From assembly GCA_030601645.1 (NCBI GenBank), contig JAUWBQ010000080.1, forward strand, positions 1 through 7,789: DNA of 7,789 nucleotides. The letters run 5' to 3'. This document shows positions 1 to 5,224 of the stretch, in pieces; the stretch's first letter is position 1; each line of letters begins with the position of its first letter. The position numbers were made by a program, and so were the translations under genes. Under the pieces are notes generated by a model. The model did no database searches. It was not told the DNA's origin and saw only the letters and a list, made by a program, of their open reading frames with translations. This DNA comes from Candidatus Bathyarchaeota archaeon (lineage in GTDB: Archaea > Thermoproteota > Bathyarchaeia > TCS64).

Positions 1-112
1 TGGGCCCAGTGAAATAAAACTCGCGCGCACTAATCAAAAGTCAGTAACAAAGTTATAGAATAAGCGCTTACGACATCATGGAGCGCCAGCGGTACGCAGA
101 GCAGCCACAGCC
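1..112. other. 3' flank of the phosphorylase gene, no gene seen
   Basis: This is the downstream side of the minus-strand phosphorylase gene. Read on the minus strand it has several short T-rich tracts (for example around 12-24 and 32-60) that could end transcription in an archaeon. It also holds a CG-rich core, actcgcgcgcac at about 18-29, which weakly resembles the ends of the two repeats at 4011 and 5115. No coding frame here looks real. Confidence 0.4.
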
Positions 113-925
113 CTAATCGTCGGGGTCAAGCCTCCTGACCGCGGAGAGGATCGCCCCCGCAGACGGCCTGCTCCACCTGCTCTGGAAGTCCCTGAAGGCC
201 TCCGAACCAGTCCATTCCGTCGAGACGAGGCCCTCACCGTAATTGGACACGACTTCCAACGCGGCGTAGCAGGCCCCGATCTCCCGCGCGAAGAAGACTT
301 CAGGGACGAGGTTCATTGTGACCACGTCTATGCCCTGGTTCGTATACCTCAGTCTGATCTCTGAGGGCGACTCGAGGCGGGGACCCTCCGCAACCCCCAC
401 GATTCCCCTTGAAAAGACCCGCGGGAAACCCGCTTCCCTGGAACCTTGAACGAGGAGGTCACCAAGGGTGGGGCAAAAGGGTTGGTGAAGGCGATATGCG
501 ACTGCCTCCGTCTCTACCCCCTTGGCCCTGAGGGCTCTGTGGAAGGATTGGGCCCGTTTAGTCGTGTAGTCCACGAAGCCATCGGGGATCACGGCGTCGG
601 CTGGGTCAAGAAGGGGGTTGGTGGAGCCGCATAGAGCCGTGCCGATTATCTTCTTCACCCCTGCCTCCATGAGGACGTAGAATACCCGTTCGGCGGCGCT
701 GTCGGGCTCTGTGTTCCTTATCTCCTTTGTGATGCCGTGGAAGGGGACGAACAGGAACTCGGTTCCACTTACTGCGGCGTGAGTGAACGGGGCCGTAGGG
801 CCGAAGGGGGTATCGTATTTCAGCCCGTCCGCGATGACCTCAACATCATCGAAGTCCCCGGGGAACCCCGAGCCCAGTATCGAGGAGCCTCCTATGACGG
901 CGATCTTAACCTCGGGGATGCTCAT
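113..925 (-). CDS. MTAP/PNP-family purine nucleoside phosphorylase, probably 6-oxopurine specific
   Basis: Predicted 270-residue cytosolic enzyme of the methylthioadenosine/purine nucleoside phosphorylase family, which splits nucleosides with phosphate into base and sugar 1-phosphate (purine and methionine salvage). Visible family marks: IGGSS near residues 11-15, TPFG at 39-42, HG at 63-64, GTALCGST at 95-102, EGPRLES at 180-186, PEVFFARE at 208-215 and SNYGEG at 227-232. Family knowledge: adenine-specific MTAPs carry Asp in this last motif, while enzymes for 6-oxopurines carry Asn. Asn228 therefore suggests inosine, guanosine or methylthioinosine as substrate. The usual RHG phosphate motif reads FHG (Phe62), an odd loss of Arg. 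An ATG 63 bases upstream (988) keeps the frame open, but I chose 925 because the TATA-like box at 953-962 lies between them and the family begins just before IGGS. It ends in TAG. Confidence 0.85.
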   Translation of the reverse strand: MSIPEVKIAVIGGSSILGSGFPGDFDDVEVIADGLKYDTPFGPTAPFTHAAVSGTEFLFVPFHGITKEIRNTEPDSAAERVFYVLMEAGVKKIIGTALCGSTNPLLDPADAVIPDGFVDYTTKRAQSFHRALRAKGVETEAVAYRLHQPFCPTLGDLLVQGSREAGFPRVFSRGIVGVAEGPRLESPSEIRLRYTNQGIDVVTMNLVPEVFFAREIGACYAALEVVSNYGEGLVSTEWTGSEAFRDFQSRWSRPSAGAILSAVRRLDPDD

Positions 926-952
926 TTCAGACAGTCTTAGGGTAGGACGAAG

Positions 953-962
953 CTGTTTAAAG
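953..962 (-). promoter_or_regulatory. TATA-like box for the phosphorylase gene
   Basis: On the minus strand this reads CCTTTAAACA. Its centre is about 32 bases before the ATG at 925, so a start about 25 bases downstream would leave a leader of a few bases, the near-leaderless arrangement common in archaea. It supports the shorter protein start. Confidence 0.5.
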
Positions 963-1029
963 GATTGATCAGCCCCCTCGAAGACCATCCTTCAACCCAA
1001 ATTTAAGTCTCTCAGTGGAGCGGAGTTAA

Positions 1030-1047
1030 GTAAAAAAAATTTTAATT
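1030..1047 (+). promoter_or_regulatory. A/T-rich promoter region of the TIGR04076 gene
   Basis: An A8-T4 stretch followed by AATTGA forms a TATA-like element 50-70 bases before the ATG at 1099. A transcript start near 1070 would leave a short leader carrying the AGGAGA ribosome site at 1088-1093. A second TATA-like word, AATTTAAG, lies near 999-1006. The region is shared with the divergent phosphorylase gene. Confidence 0.4.
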
Positions 1048-1098
1048 GATTTTTGACAATCGAAAGGGATATCACCATTCGCGGAGATAGGAGAGTCA

Positions 1099-1371
1099 AT
1101 GTCTCGGAAAATCCTCGTGAAGGTCATCAGCCAGGAGGGCCACTGCGCCGCAGGCCACAAAGTAGGCGACGAGATCCTCTTCGACTGGGACACAAACGAG
1201 ATCCAGGGGAAGATCTGCCTCCACGCCCTCTACTCGGCGCTATCAAAAATATACGCCCTGGCCCACGGTGCAGACATGGCCTTCGCCGTCTCCGAAGACG
1301 GTGGCAAGGTCGCCCGCCACGCATGCCCGGACGGCTACAACCCGGTCATCTTTGAAATGAGAAGGGTTTAG
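1099..1371 (+). CDS. TIGR04076 family protein
   Basis: A 90-residue soluble protein matching my recall of the TIGR04076 family: a VKVIS-type first strand, then GHCAAGHKVGDEI (14-26), GKICLHALYS (37-46), a middle with KIYALAHGA, and HACPDGYNPVIFE (74-86) near the end. The molecular function of this family is not established. Cys16, Cys40 and Cys76, with nearby His15, His42 and His74, lie in the conserved blocks and suggest metal or redox chemistry; that is inference. The length is near the short end of the family and complete. The ATG at 1099 has an AGGAGA ribosome site about five bases upstream. An overlapping frame from 1053 is a shadow. It ends in TAG, and the same frame then stays open into the DUF3795-like gene. 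Confidence 0.85.
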   Translation: MSRKILVKVISQEGHCAAGHKVGDEILFDWDTNEIQGKICLHALYSALSKIYALAHGADMAFAVSEDGGKVARHACPDGYNPVIFEMRRV

Positions 1372-1386
1372 AGCGGAAGACGCTCA

Positions 1387-1394
1387 CTATATTT
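1387..1394 (+). promoter_or_regulatory. possible TATA box before the DUF3795-like gene
   Basis: CTATATTT, followed by CCCCAATTATTTC, is the only TATA-like word between the TIGR04076 stop and the Cys-rich gene. It predicts a transcript start near 1415, about 110 bases before the annotated ATG. This fits a coding start further upstream than 1525, but no ATG, GTG or TTG is found there in frame. Weak evidence. Confidence 0.3.
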
Positions 1395-1524
1395 CCCCAA
1401 TTATTTCTTTTCTGAGCCTCTCGAAGAACATCTCCGTGAAGGCCGACCTCTCCCTAATCAGTTCGCGCGCGCGGCCCATGAAGTTATCAACGCGGCACAG
1501 AGTGTCACAAGTTGGTTCAGGGAG

Positions 1525-1752
1525 ATGGGTTGGTTCGAAGAGAGCGAGTGTGTGTCTGATGTCGTCAAGAAGGTCCCCTTCTGCCTGGGATGTCAAAGAG
1601 AAAGGACTGCACACTGGTCCCCAAACTGCGATATACTGAAGTGCTGCATCGACGAGAAAGACCTCGGGTACTGCCACCAATGCGAAGAGTTCATCTGCGC
1701 TAGATTGAGGCGATGGTCAGAGAAGAACCCCCTGTATGAAGAGGCTCTTTGA
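1525..1752 (+). CDS. DUF3795-type cysteine-rich protein, start uncertain
   Basis: A 75-residue protein with dense paired cysteines: PFCLGC (20 and 23), Cys35, LKCC (40 and 41), GYCHQC (50 and 53) and FICARL (58). The pattern of CxGC, then IxxC, then YCxxCxxFxCxRL, matches my recall of DUF3795, proposed as a zinc-binding or metal-binding domain of unknown function. The usual N-terminal CGLxCxxC block is absent. The frame is open without stops from 1372, and its upstream part reads protein-like (for example FARAAHEVINAAQ before the ATG), so the real start may be upstream, non-standard, or lost by mutation. The ATG at 1525 directly follows AGGGAG with no spacing, which is poor for a ribosome site. 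The gene follows TIGR04076 in the same direction by 153 bases. Confidence 0.65.
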   Translation: MGWFEESECVSDVVKKVPFCLGCQRERTAHWSPNCDILKCCIDEKDLGYCHQCEEFICARLRRWSEKNPLYEEAL

Positions 1753-1798
1753 CGCTTGGAGAGGGTGAAAGTACAGGTTGATTAGTTAGAGCAGTTAC

Positions 1799-1832
1799 TT
1801 TTTAAAAAAACGTATTATTAAATCATGTTTTT
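1799..1832 (+). terminator. T-tract termination region after the DUF3795-like gene
   Basis: Two T5 runs (1799-1803 and 1828-1832) in A/T-rich sequence lie 47-80 bases after the stop. Archaeal RNA polymerase often ends at such oligo-T tracts without a hairpin, and I see no convincing stem here. Confidence 0.35.
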
Positions 1833-1845
1833 GGTACAATTTCTC

Positions 1846-1853
1846 TTTATATC
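1846..1853 (+). promoter_or_regulatory. TATA box of the secreted-protein gene
   Basis: TTTATATC is centred about 25 bases before the ATG at 1875, so transcription would start at or beside the ATG and give a leaderless mRNA. There is no purine-rich ribosome site before the ATG, which agrees. This is the best-spaced promoter in the window. Confidence 0.65.
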
Positions 1854-1874
1854 AGTAGTAAAGTCTAGAAATGC

Positions 1875-3335
1875 ATGTCCAAGGTCACATCTAAGGATAA
1901 TAATAGCACAATCACCAAGTTCGACTCCAAGAGAAAGTTCCTCGGGATAATCATCGTGTTTATTCTAGCTACACCCTTCATCCTTCCTCTATTCACCCTA
2001 AACAACGCTAAAGCTGAAAACCAGACAATAGCAGGAACGGAGGAGGTTGAAGGGTTCATAGAACACCATGAGACTGCCTCACATGAGATGCAGGTCCAAG
2101 GAGCGTCGCTTGTGACATTCACCTTGGAATGGTCTGAGAGCGACACGGATCTAGACCTCAGGATCACAGGCAGCAACGGACAGAGGACGGGAGGATTCTC
2201 CTTGTCAACTCAGGAGATACCCGGATCCGATTATTCGGGTTGGTCCTCCAAGCCAGAGGTGGTCAACGTCGAATCACCAGCCGATGGCACGTGGGAGATC
2301 GAGGTCTATGCCTACGAGGGGAGCAGTGCCTACACCCTCACCGTCGAGGTAACGGGAACGATGGTGATCCCCGATGAGTTATCTCAGCCCCCCGTAGGGG
2401 TACAGGACACCCTCACATTCTCCGGGTCACTGGATGAGCATGGCCTGGGTGGTCCCCACACCTTCGATGTGAGCGCTAGTATTTCGGAGTTAGAGGTAAC
2501 AATGGTAATGGCCGTAGGGGTTGACTTCGACCTTAGATTGGAGGATAGCAGCGGGAGGATTACTGGGGGTTTCGATTCACCTATGAACGAGATACCTGAC
2601 GCCGATTATAATGGTTGGTCCTCGAGACCCGAGGTCATTAGCGTGGAATCACCGGATGCTGGGACGTGGACACTGCACGTATACGCCTACATTGGGGGCG
2701 GCAGTTACAGCGTTCAGGTCGAACTGACCCCAACATATCCCAATGAAATCCCCGACACTTCACCACCAGACCTTCCGACCTTGGGACCTACCATCCACTA
2801 CGTGAAGCTGAACGACATAGCCGTAGACCCGGAAGCCAACTATTTCGAGATGACTATAGGGCTCCCCTCCGACGAGGCCGACGAGGCGGATAGTCTCAGA
2901 AACATGGCCCTCAACATGGGATACATCCTGACGACTGATGAGCCCCAGAAGATCACGATATCAGTGTCAGAGGGCTACAAGATTATGTACATACTCCCGG
3001 TCAACCAACCCCAGCCCAGCAGAACGTTGAAACTGACGGCTTGGGTGGGAAGCCAGCTCCTGGCCATGGTCGACACTGTGGGCTTCACCAACATGCTTGA
3101 GCTCATGAAGATCCTTAGGGAGAGAGAGGGCTGTACAACGCTCTCCCTTGAACAGAACACTCCAGGAACGTTCATCGTGAAGGTAGAGAAGACAGGTTAC
3201 ACGTCTCAGACTCCCACCATCACCGTGGGCGTAGCCCTGAGATATGAGTCGAGCCCCACCTACACGGGGACACCGGTACAGGACTCGTACATACAGGCAT
3301 TAGCGAGCTACCAGTATGGCATACCCATTGAATGA
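1875..3335 (+). CDS. secreted protein with two PPC-like repeat modules
   Basis: A 486-residue protein of unknown function, predicted to be exported. After a basic N-terminus (SKRKF, 18-22) comes a hydrophobic segment, about 23-42, and a likely signal-peptide cut after AKA at 45-47. Two beta-rich modules follow, about 55-161 and 175-286. Each has DLRI or DLRL, then TGGF, EIP, DY, GWSS and PEV, then VESP, GTW and VYAY, close to the pre-peptidase C-terminal (PPC) type of extracellular beta-sandwich. A Pro-rich linker (about 288-305) leads to a C-terminal part, 305-486, which I do not recognise; it has one Cys and no membrane anchor. An ATG four bases upstream is out of frame. The gene stands alone with its own promoter and terminators. 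A binding or adhesive role at the cell surface is plausible, but nothing shows a catalytic site. Confidence 0.85.
   Translation: MSKVTSKDNNSTITKFDSKRKFLGIIIVFILATPFILPLFTLNNAKAENQTIAGTEEVEGFIEHHETASHEMQVQGASLVTFTLEWSESDTDLDLRITGSNGQRTGGFSLSTQEIPGSDYSGWSSKPEVVNVESPADGTWEIEVYAYEGSSAYTLTVEVTGTMVIPDELSQPPVGVQDTLTFSGSLDEHGLGGPHTFDVSASISELEVTMVMAVGVDFDLRLEDSSGRITGGFDSPMNEIPDADYNGWSSRPEVISVESPDAGTWTLHVYAYIGGGSYSVQVELTPTYPNEIPDTSPPDLPTLGPTIHYVKLNDIAVDPEANYFEMTIGLPSDEADEADSLRNMALNMGYILTTDEPQKITISVSEGYKIMYILPVNQPQPSRTLKLTAWVGSQLLAMVDTVGFTNMLELMKILREREGCTTLSLEQNTPGTFIVKVEKTGYTSQTPTITVGVALRYESSPTYTGTPVQDSYIQALASYQYGIPIE
2142..2723 (+). repeat. internal duplication encoding two PPC-like modules
   Basis: The coding blocks at 2142-2348 and 2523-2723 encode the matching cores of the two modules (residues 90-158 and 217-283). 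They share TGGF, EIP, DY, GWSS, PEV, VESP, GTW and VYAY in the same order and at nearly equal spacing. The DNA has diverged, so the duplication is old and kept by selection on the protein. Confidence 0.75.
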
Positions 3336-3357
3336 GTGCTATTTCGAGACGCAGTAG

Positions 3358-3408
3358 GCTTTTTATCTGATGCAATAGTGGAATGATTTTTATCGTTGGC
3401 TCTTTATC
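3358..3408 (+). terminator. triple T-tract terminator of the secreted-protein gene
   Basis: Three similar tracts ending in TTTATC follow the stop codon by 23-73 bases: GGCTTTTTATC to 3367, TTTTTATC at 3387-3394 and GGCTCTTTATC to 3408. Serial U-rich tracts are a usual archaeal termination signal. From here to 3505 I see no further feature. Confidence 0.5.
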
Positions 3409-3505
3409 TAGCGAGTTTTGGAGAGCCTTATCCGCCTTGCGTATAAGCCATGTATGGTGATTAGGGTGTTTAATACTGTGGCAGAGAGAAGGTAGATTCT
3501 ATAGT

Positions 3506-3680
3506 TTATGAGCCGGGGTTCACCACATCAGTCCCTCCGACTATGTACGACTCTTCGAAAAGCATGGATTCACCGAGGAAGTAGGTCTCCCCCTCAGGAC
3601 CCGCTGACAAGAGGACGACCCACCTCCTAGCGTCTGGGGGGTTGGAAACCTCGCCGAGAACTCGAAGGGTATCCCCTGAG
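3506..3680 (-). pseudogene. C-terminal fragment of an unknown protein
   Basis: On the minus strand a frame ending in TAA at 3506-3508 encodes about 54 protein-like residues: VLGEVSNPPDARRWVVLL, then SAGPEGETYFLGESMLF, then EESYIVGGTDVVNPGS. The alternation of hydrophobic strands and turns looks like the end of a beta-rich domain. It has no start codon of its own before its last part (an in-frame ATG within ESMLF) and is in a different frame from the transposase-like remnant immediately upstream. I do not recognise the family. It may be what is left of a gene cut by an insertion, or the end of the same gene after a frameshift. Confidence 0.4.
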
Positions 3681-3950
3681 AGACAGGGCAGCGCTTCCTG
3701 AGCCTCTGGTCGACGTCGAGGGTCCTGGAGAGTTCCCGGAGGCTCTGGATCTCCTTCATGCGCATGACTATGAAGGCCCAGGGAGGCCCATGTTCACGTA
3801 CAGGTTGCACAGAGGGACTGAGAGGGCTGTCTTGGATCCTTCCATGGGGTTGGTGGTGGTCTCTTTTAAGGGGTTGAGTCGTTTCTGTAGGCGTGAGAAG
3901 GGTGGTCTCTGTAAGGAAATCAAGGCTGCTTGTACGCCTGTTTCTTGTCC
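3645..3950 (-). pseudogene. frameshifted transposase-like N-terminal remnant
   Basis: Two frames together make a plausible protein. The first is open from 3950, with an internal ATG at 3843-3845, and reads MEGSKTALSVPLCNLYVNMG before a stop near 3770. The second takes over near 3785 with WAFIVMRMKEIQSLREL and continues SRTLDVDQRLRKRC, then QGIPFEFSARF. This resembles the N-terminal helical domain of IS4/IS5-type DDE transposases (SxRELxxxLxxDxxLRxxC followed by IPxxSxxSRF); that is family recall, not a search. No DDE catalytic core follows, so the element is dead. Its 5' end directly abuts the repeat copy at 3945-4011. Confidence 0.45.
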
Positions 3951-4011
3951 TCAAATTATAAAATAAGAATTAAAACCATTCTTCACATAATTATTGAACT
4001 AGCCTGCGCGC
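3945..4011 (+). repeat. direct repeat, copy 1
   Basis: It matches copy 2 at 5051-5115. The last 40 bases (3972-4011 against 5076-5115) agree at 34 positions without gaps, including AAAACC, CACATAATTATTG and the terminal GCGCGC. The first part agrees less well, with a two-base gap. Copy 1 lies between the transposase-like remnant and the hydrolase terminator. Confidence 0.75.
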
Positions 4012-4037
4012 AAAAAAATGAAAGGGATGTCACATCC
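4012..4037 (-). terminator. hairpin and T-tract terminator of the hydrolase gene
   Basis: Read on the minus strand, a perfect stem GGATGT-G-ACATCC (4025-4037) is followed within six bases by a run of seven T (4012-4018). It starts 21 bases after the hydrolase stop codon. The one-base loop is too tight as drawn, so in RNA the stem would open a pair or two, but the T7 tract alone could terminate. Confidence 0.55.
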
Positions 4038-4057
4038 GTGGTCTACTTTATTTATAT

Positions 4058-4873
4058 TCAGCTGACCCCTGCGAGGAAATCCAGTATTGCACGGACCGCC
4101 TGATCCATTACTTCCCAAAGGAAGCCGTGGGCAGCATCTTTGAACAATCGTAACTGGGCACCAGGGATATTATCAGCTAGGATTCTGGAGTTCTCCGGCG
4201 GGGTCATGATATCTTCTTCTCCACCCAAAACCATGGTAGGTACCCGAATATTTTGCAGCCGGTCGTAGGTGTAAAAATTCAAACCGGCCTGGGCCTGTCT
4301 CCTCCAGACGAAGGGGGGCGTTGGATATTTACTGGGCTTCGCAGCAGCCTTCATCAGCTCTTCCATGTTCTCCTGAACGTATCTCTGCGTGTATATCATT
4401 CCCCATTGGCGTTTCAGCACTTCTTCCCTAGAGAGCTCTGGCGGCGGATTCATTAGGGTGCGATTTTGCGCGCTGAGTTCTGCCCTTTTCTGGGCCCGGT
4501 CTGGACCGCCGCAGGAAGTGCTGCAGAGAATCAAGCTCAGAACCTTCTCGGGGTGATTCAAGGCGAGCTCCTGGGCGATAAATCCTCCCATGGAGATACC
4601 AAGTACATGAGCCTTCGGGACATTGATGATGTCCATCAGCCCGGCGACATCATCAGCCAGCATCCACATAGAATATTCTAGGTCTGATTTGTCGCTTCGC
4701 CCCGTCCCCCTGTTGTCGTATATGATGACCCTGTGAAACTTTGAAAGTTTCCCGATCAACTTAGAGCCCCAGCTCCCCGAGCTACGCCCCCATCCCATAA
4801 TCATGATGAGGGGAGTTCCCTCTCCATGCAGCTCATAGTATAGCTCAATATCCTCGACTTTGACCTTTGGCAT
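4058..4873 (-). CDS. alpha/beta hydrolase
   Basis: A 271-residue cytosolic alpha/beta-hydrolase-fold enzyme. The nucleophile elbow GISMGG places the catalytic Ser at 94, the acid is probably Asp221 in GGEEDIMTPPE, and His249 lies in DAAHGFLWE. The oxyanion region MGWGRSSGSW (26-35) and the DNRGTGRSD strand (53-61) are typical of the subgroup with 3-oxoadipate enol-lactonase, esterases and haloperoxidase-like enzymes. The substrate cannot be read from sequence. The residue before GWG is Met26 where many relatives have His, a mild difference. It has no signal peptide, and the length is normal. A GGTGA ribosome site lies seven bases before the ATG. No partner gene is on its strand. It is flanked by two related repeats, and its codons are less G/C-ending than those of the dehydratase and CysRS genes, hinting at separate ancestry. 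Confidence 0.93.
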   Translation of the reverse strand: MPKVKVEDIELYYELHGEGTPLIMIMGWGRSSGSWGSKLIGKLSKFHRVIIYDNRGTGRSDKSDLEYSMWMLADDVAGLMDIINVPKAHVLGISMGGFIAQELALNHPEKVLSLILCSTSCGGPDRAQKRAELSAQNRTLMNPPPELSREEVLKRQWGMIYTQRYVQENMEELMKAAAKPSKYPTPPFVWRRQAQAGLNFYTYDRLQNIRVPTMVLGGEEDIMTPPENSRILADNIPGAQLRLFKDAAHGFLWEVMDQAVRAILDFLAGVS

Positions 4874-4880
4874 TTTTCAC

Positions 4881-4887
4881 TCACCTT
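4881..4887 (-). promoter_or_regulatory. ribosome binding site of the hydrolase gene
   Basis: On the minus strand AAGGTGA precedes the ATG at 4873 by seven bases, a good match to the 16S rRNA 3' end. It shows that this mRNA has a leader and fixes the start. Confidence 0.65.
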
Positions 4888-4910
4888 CCTACTGGGTAAT
4901 TGTATAGCTC

Positions 4911-4920
4911 CCCAGCTGGG
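4911..4920. promoter_or_regulatory. palindrome CCCAGCTGGG in the hydrolase leader
   Basis: A perfect 10-base palindrome 38-47 bases before the hydrolase ATG, between a candidate TATA box near 4950 and the ribosome site. It could be a repressor site, or chance; it is short. Confidence 0.3.
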
Positions 4921-5050
4921 ATCTACACCATAAAATGGGGCGCATAAACGTTTAATCCTTATGACATAGTAAAAATAAGGGTGGTTTCCTATGGGTCTGT
5001 TTACGAAGAGCGTGCTGCCACGACTTTGATGGTTCACACGCGCACCGAGA

Positions 5051-5115
5051 TTGCCCTAAAATCGTTAAATAAGGAAAAACCAGTTTACACATAATTATTG
5101 GACTCGCCCGCGCGC
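5051..5115 (+). repeat. direct repeat, copy 2
   Basis: The partner of 3945-4011, in the same orientation and about 1.1 kb away, with the hydrolase gene between them. It shares AAAACC, CACATAATTATTG and the CG-rich end GCGCGC. It lies 5' of the dehydratase promoter but more than 70 bases from its TATA box, so it is not simply that promoter. Confidence 0.75.
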
Positions 5116-5168
5116 CATCGCACCCACAGAAAGTGTGTGGCCCCTTAGGTGCAGTTCCTAAAATAGCC

Positions 5169-5183
5169 AGCTTCTCAGAAGCT
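5169..5183. promoter_or_regulatory. operator-like palindrome before the dehydratase TATA box
   Basis: AGCTTCT-C-AGAAGCT is a perfect inverted repeat with 7-base arms and one central base. It ends four bases before the TATA-like box, where an archaeal regulator could block or aid TBP/TFB. Amino-acid genes in archaea are often controlled by Lrp/AsnC-family dimers on palindromes of this size; which regulator binds here is unknown. Confidence 0.45.
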
Positions 5184-5187
5184 CAGA

Positions 5188-5195
5188 GATATAAG
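5188..5195 (+). promoter_or_regulatory. TATA box of the dehydratase-translin operon
   Basis: GATATAAG lies about 33 bases before the ATG at 5225, so a transcript start 25 bases on, near 5217, leaves a leader of about eight bases. No ribosome site precedes the ATG, consistent with near-leaderless initiation. Confidence 0.6.
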
Positions 5196-5224
5196 CCAAA
5201 TCGTTCACCATAGTCTCGGTAACA

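Larger units (their letters stand above)
4874..5224. other. divergent intergenic region, hydrolase to dehydratase
   Basis: This 351-base gap holds, left to right: the hydrolase ribosome site; two weak minus-strand TATA-like words (CTATACAATT at 4899-4908 and GGATTAAACG at 4948-4957); a 10-base palindrome at 4911-4920; about 90 bases with no clear feature; repeat copy 2; a weak stem region (5120-5152); and the dehydratase operator-like palindrome and TATA box. A 12-codon plus-strand ORF at 4991-5029 is too short to support. A minus-strand frame across 4801-5037 is not protein-like. Confidence 0.5.

Noticed and set aside
925..988. Longer N-terminus for the phosphorylase (ATG at 988)
   Set aside because: The added 21 residues are not family-like, and the TATA-like box at 953-962 lies inside them.
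1463..1475. CGCGCGCGCGG run as a further copy of the repeat end
   Set aside because: Only the CG alternation is shared; the A/T-rich body of the repeat is absent and the site lies in an open frame.
1387..1680. Minus-strand frame of 97 codons opposite the DUF3795-like gene
   Set aside because: Its end looks somewhat helical, but the plus strand carries the conserved cysteine pattern over the shared region, so this is most likely a shadow.
1099..1752. TAG read-through (pyrrolysine-like) joining the TIGR04076 and DUF3795 frames
   Set aside because: The frames are continuous apart from TAG at 1369-1371, but TIGR04076 proteins naturally end there, and TAG also ends the dehydratase and phosphorylase genes, so it behaves as an ordinary stop.
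4991..5029. Plus-strand 12-codon ORF in the hydrolase-dehydratase spacer
   Set aside because: Too short to support, with no matching downstream gene and only a loose upstream GGTGG.
4801..5037. Minus-strand frame of 78 codons overlapping the hydrolase start
   Set aside because: Overlaps a clear gene in another frame, has no domain-like pattern and crosses the hydrolase promoter region.
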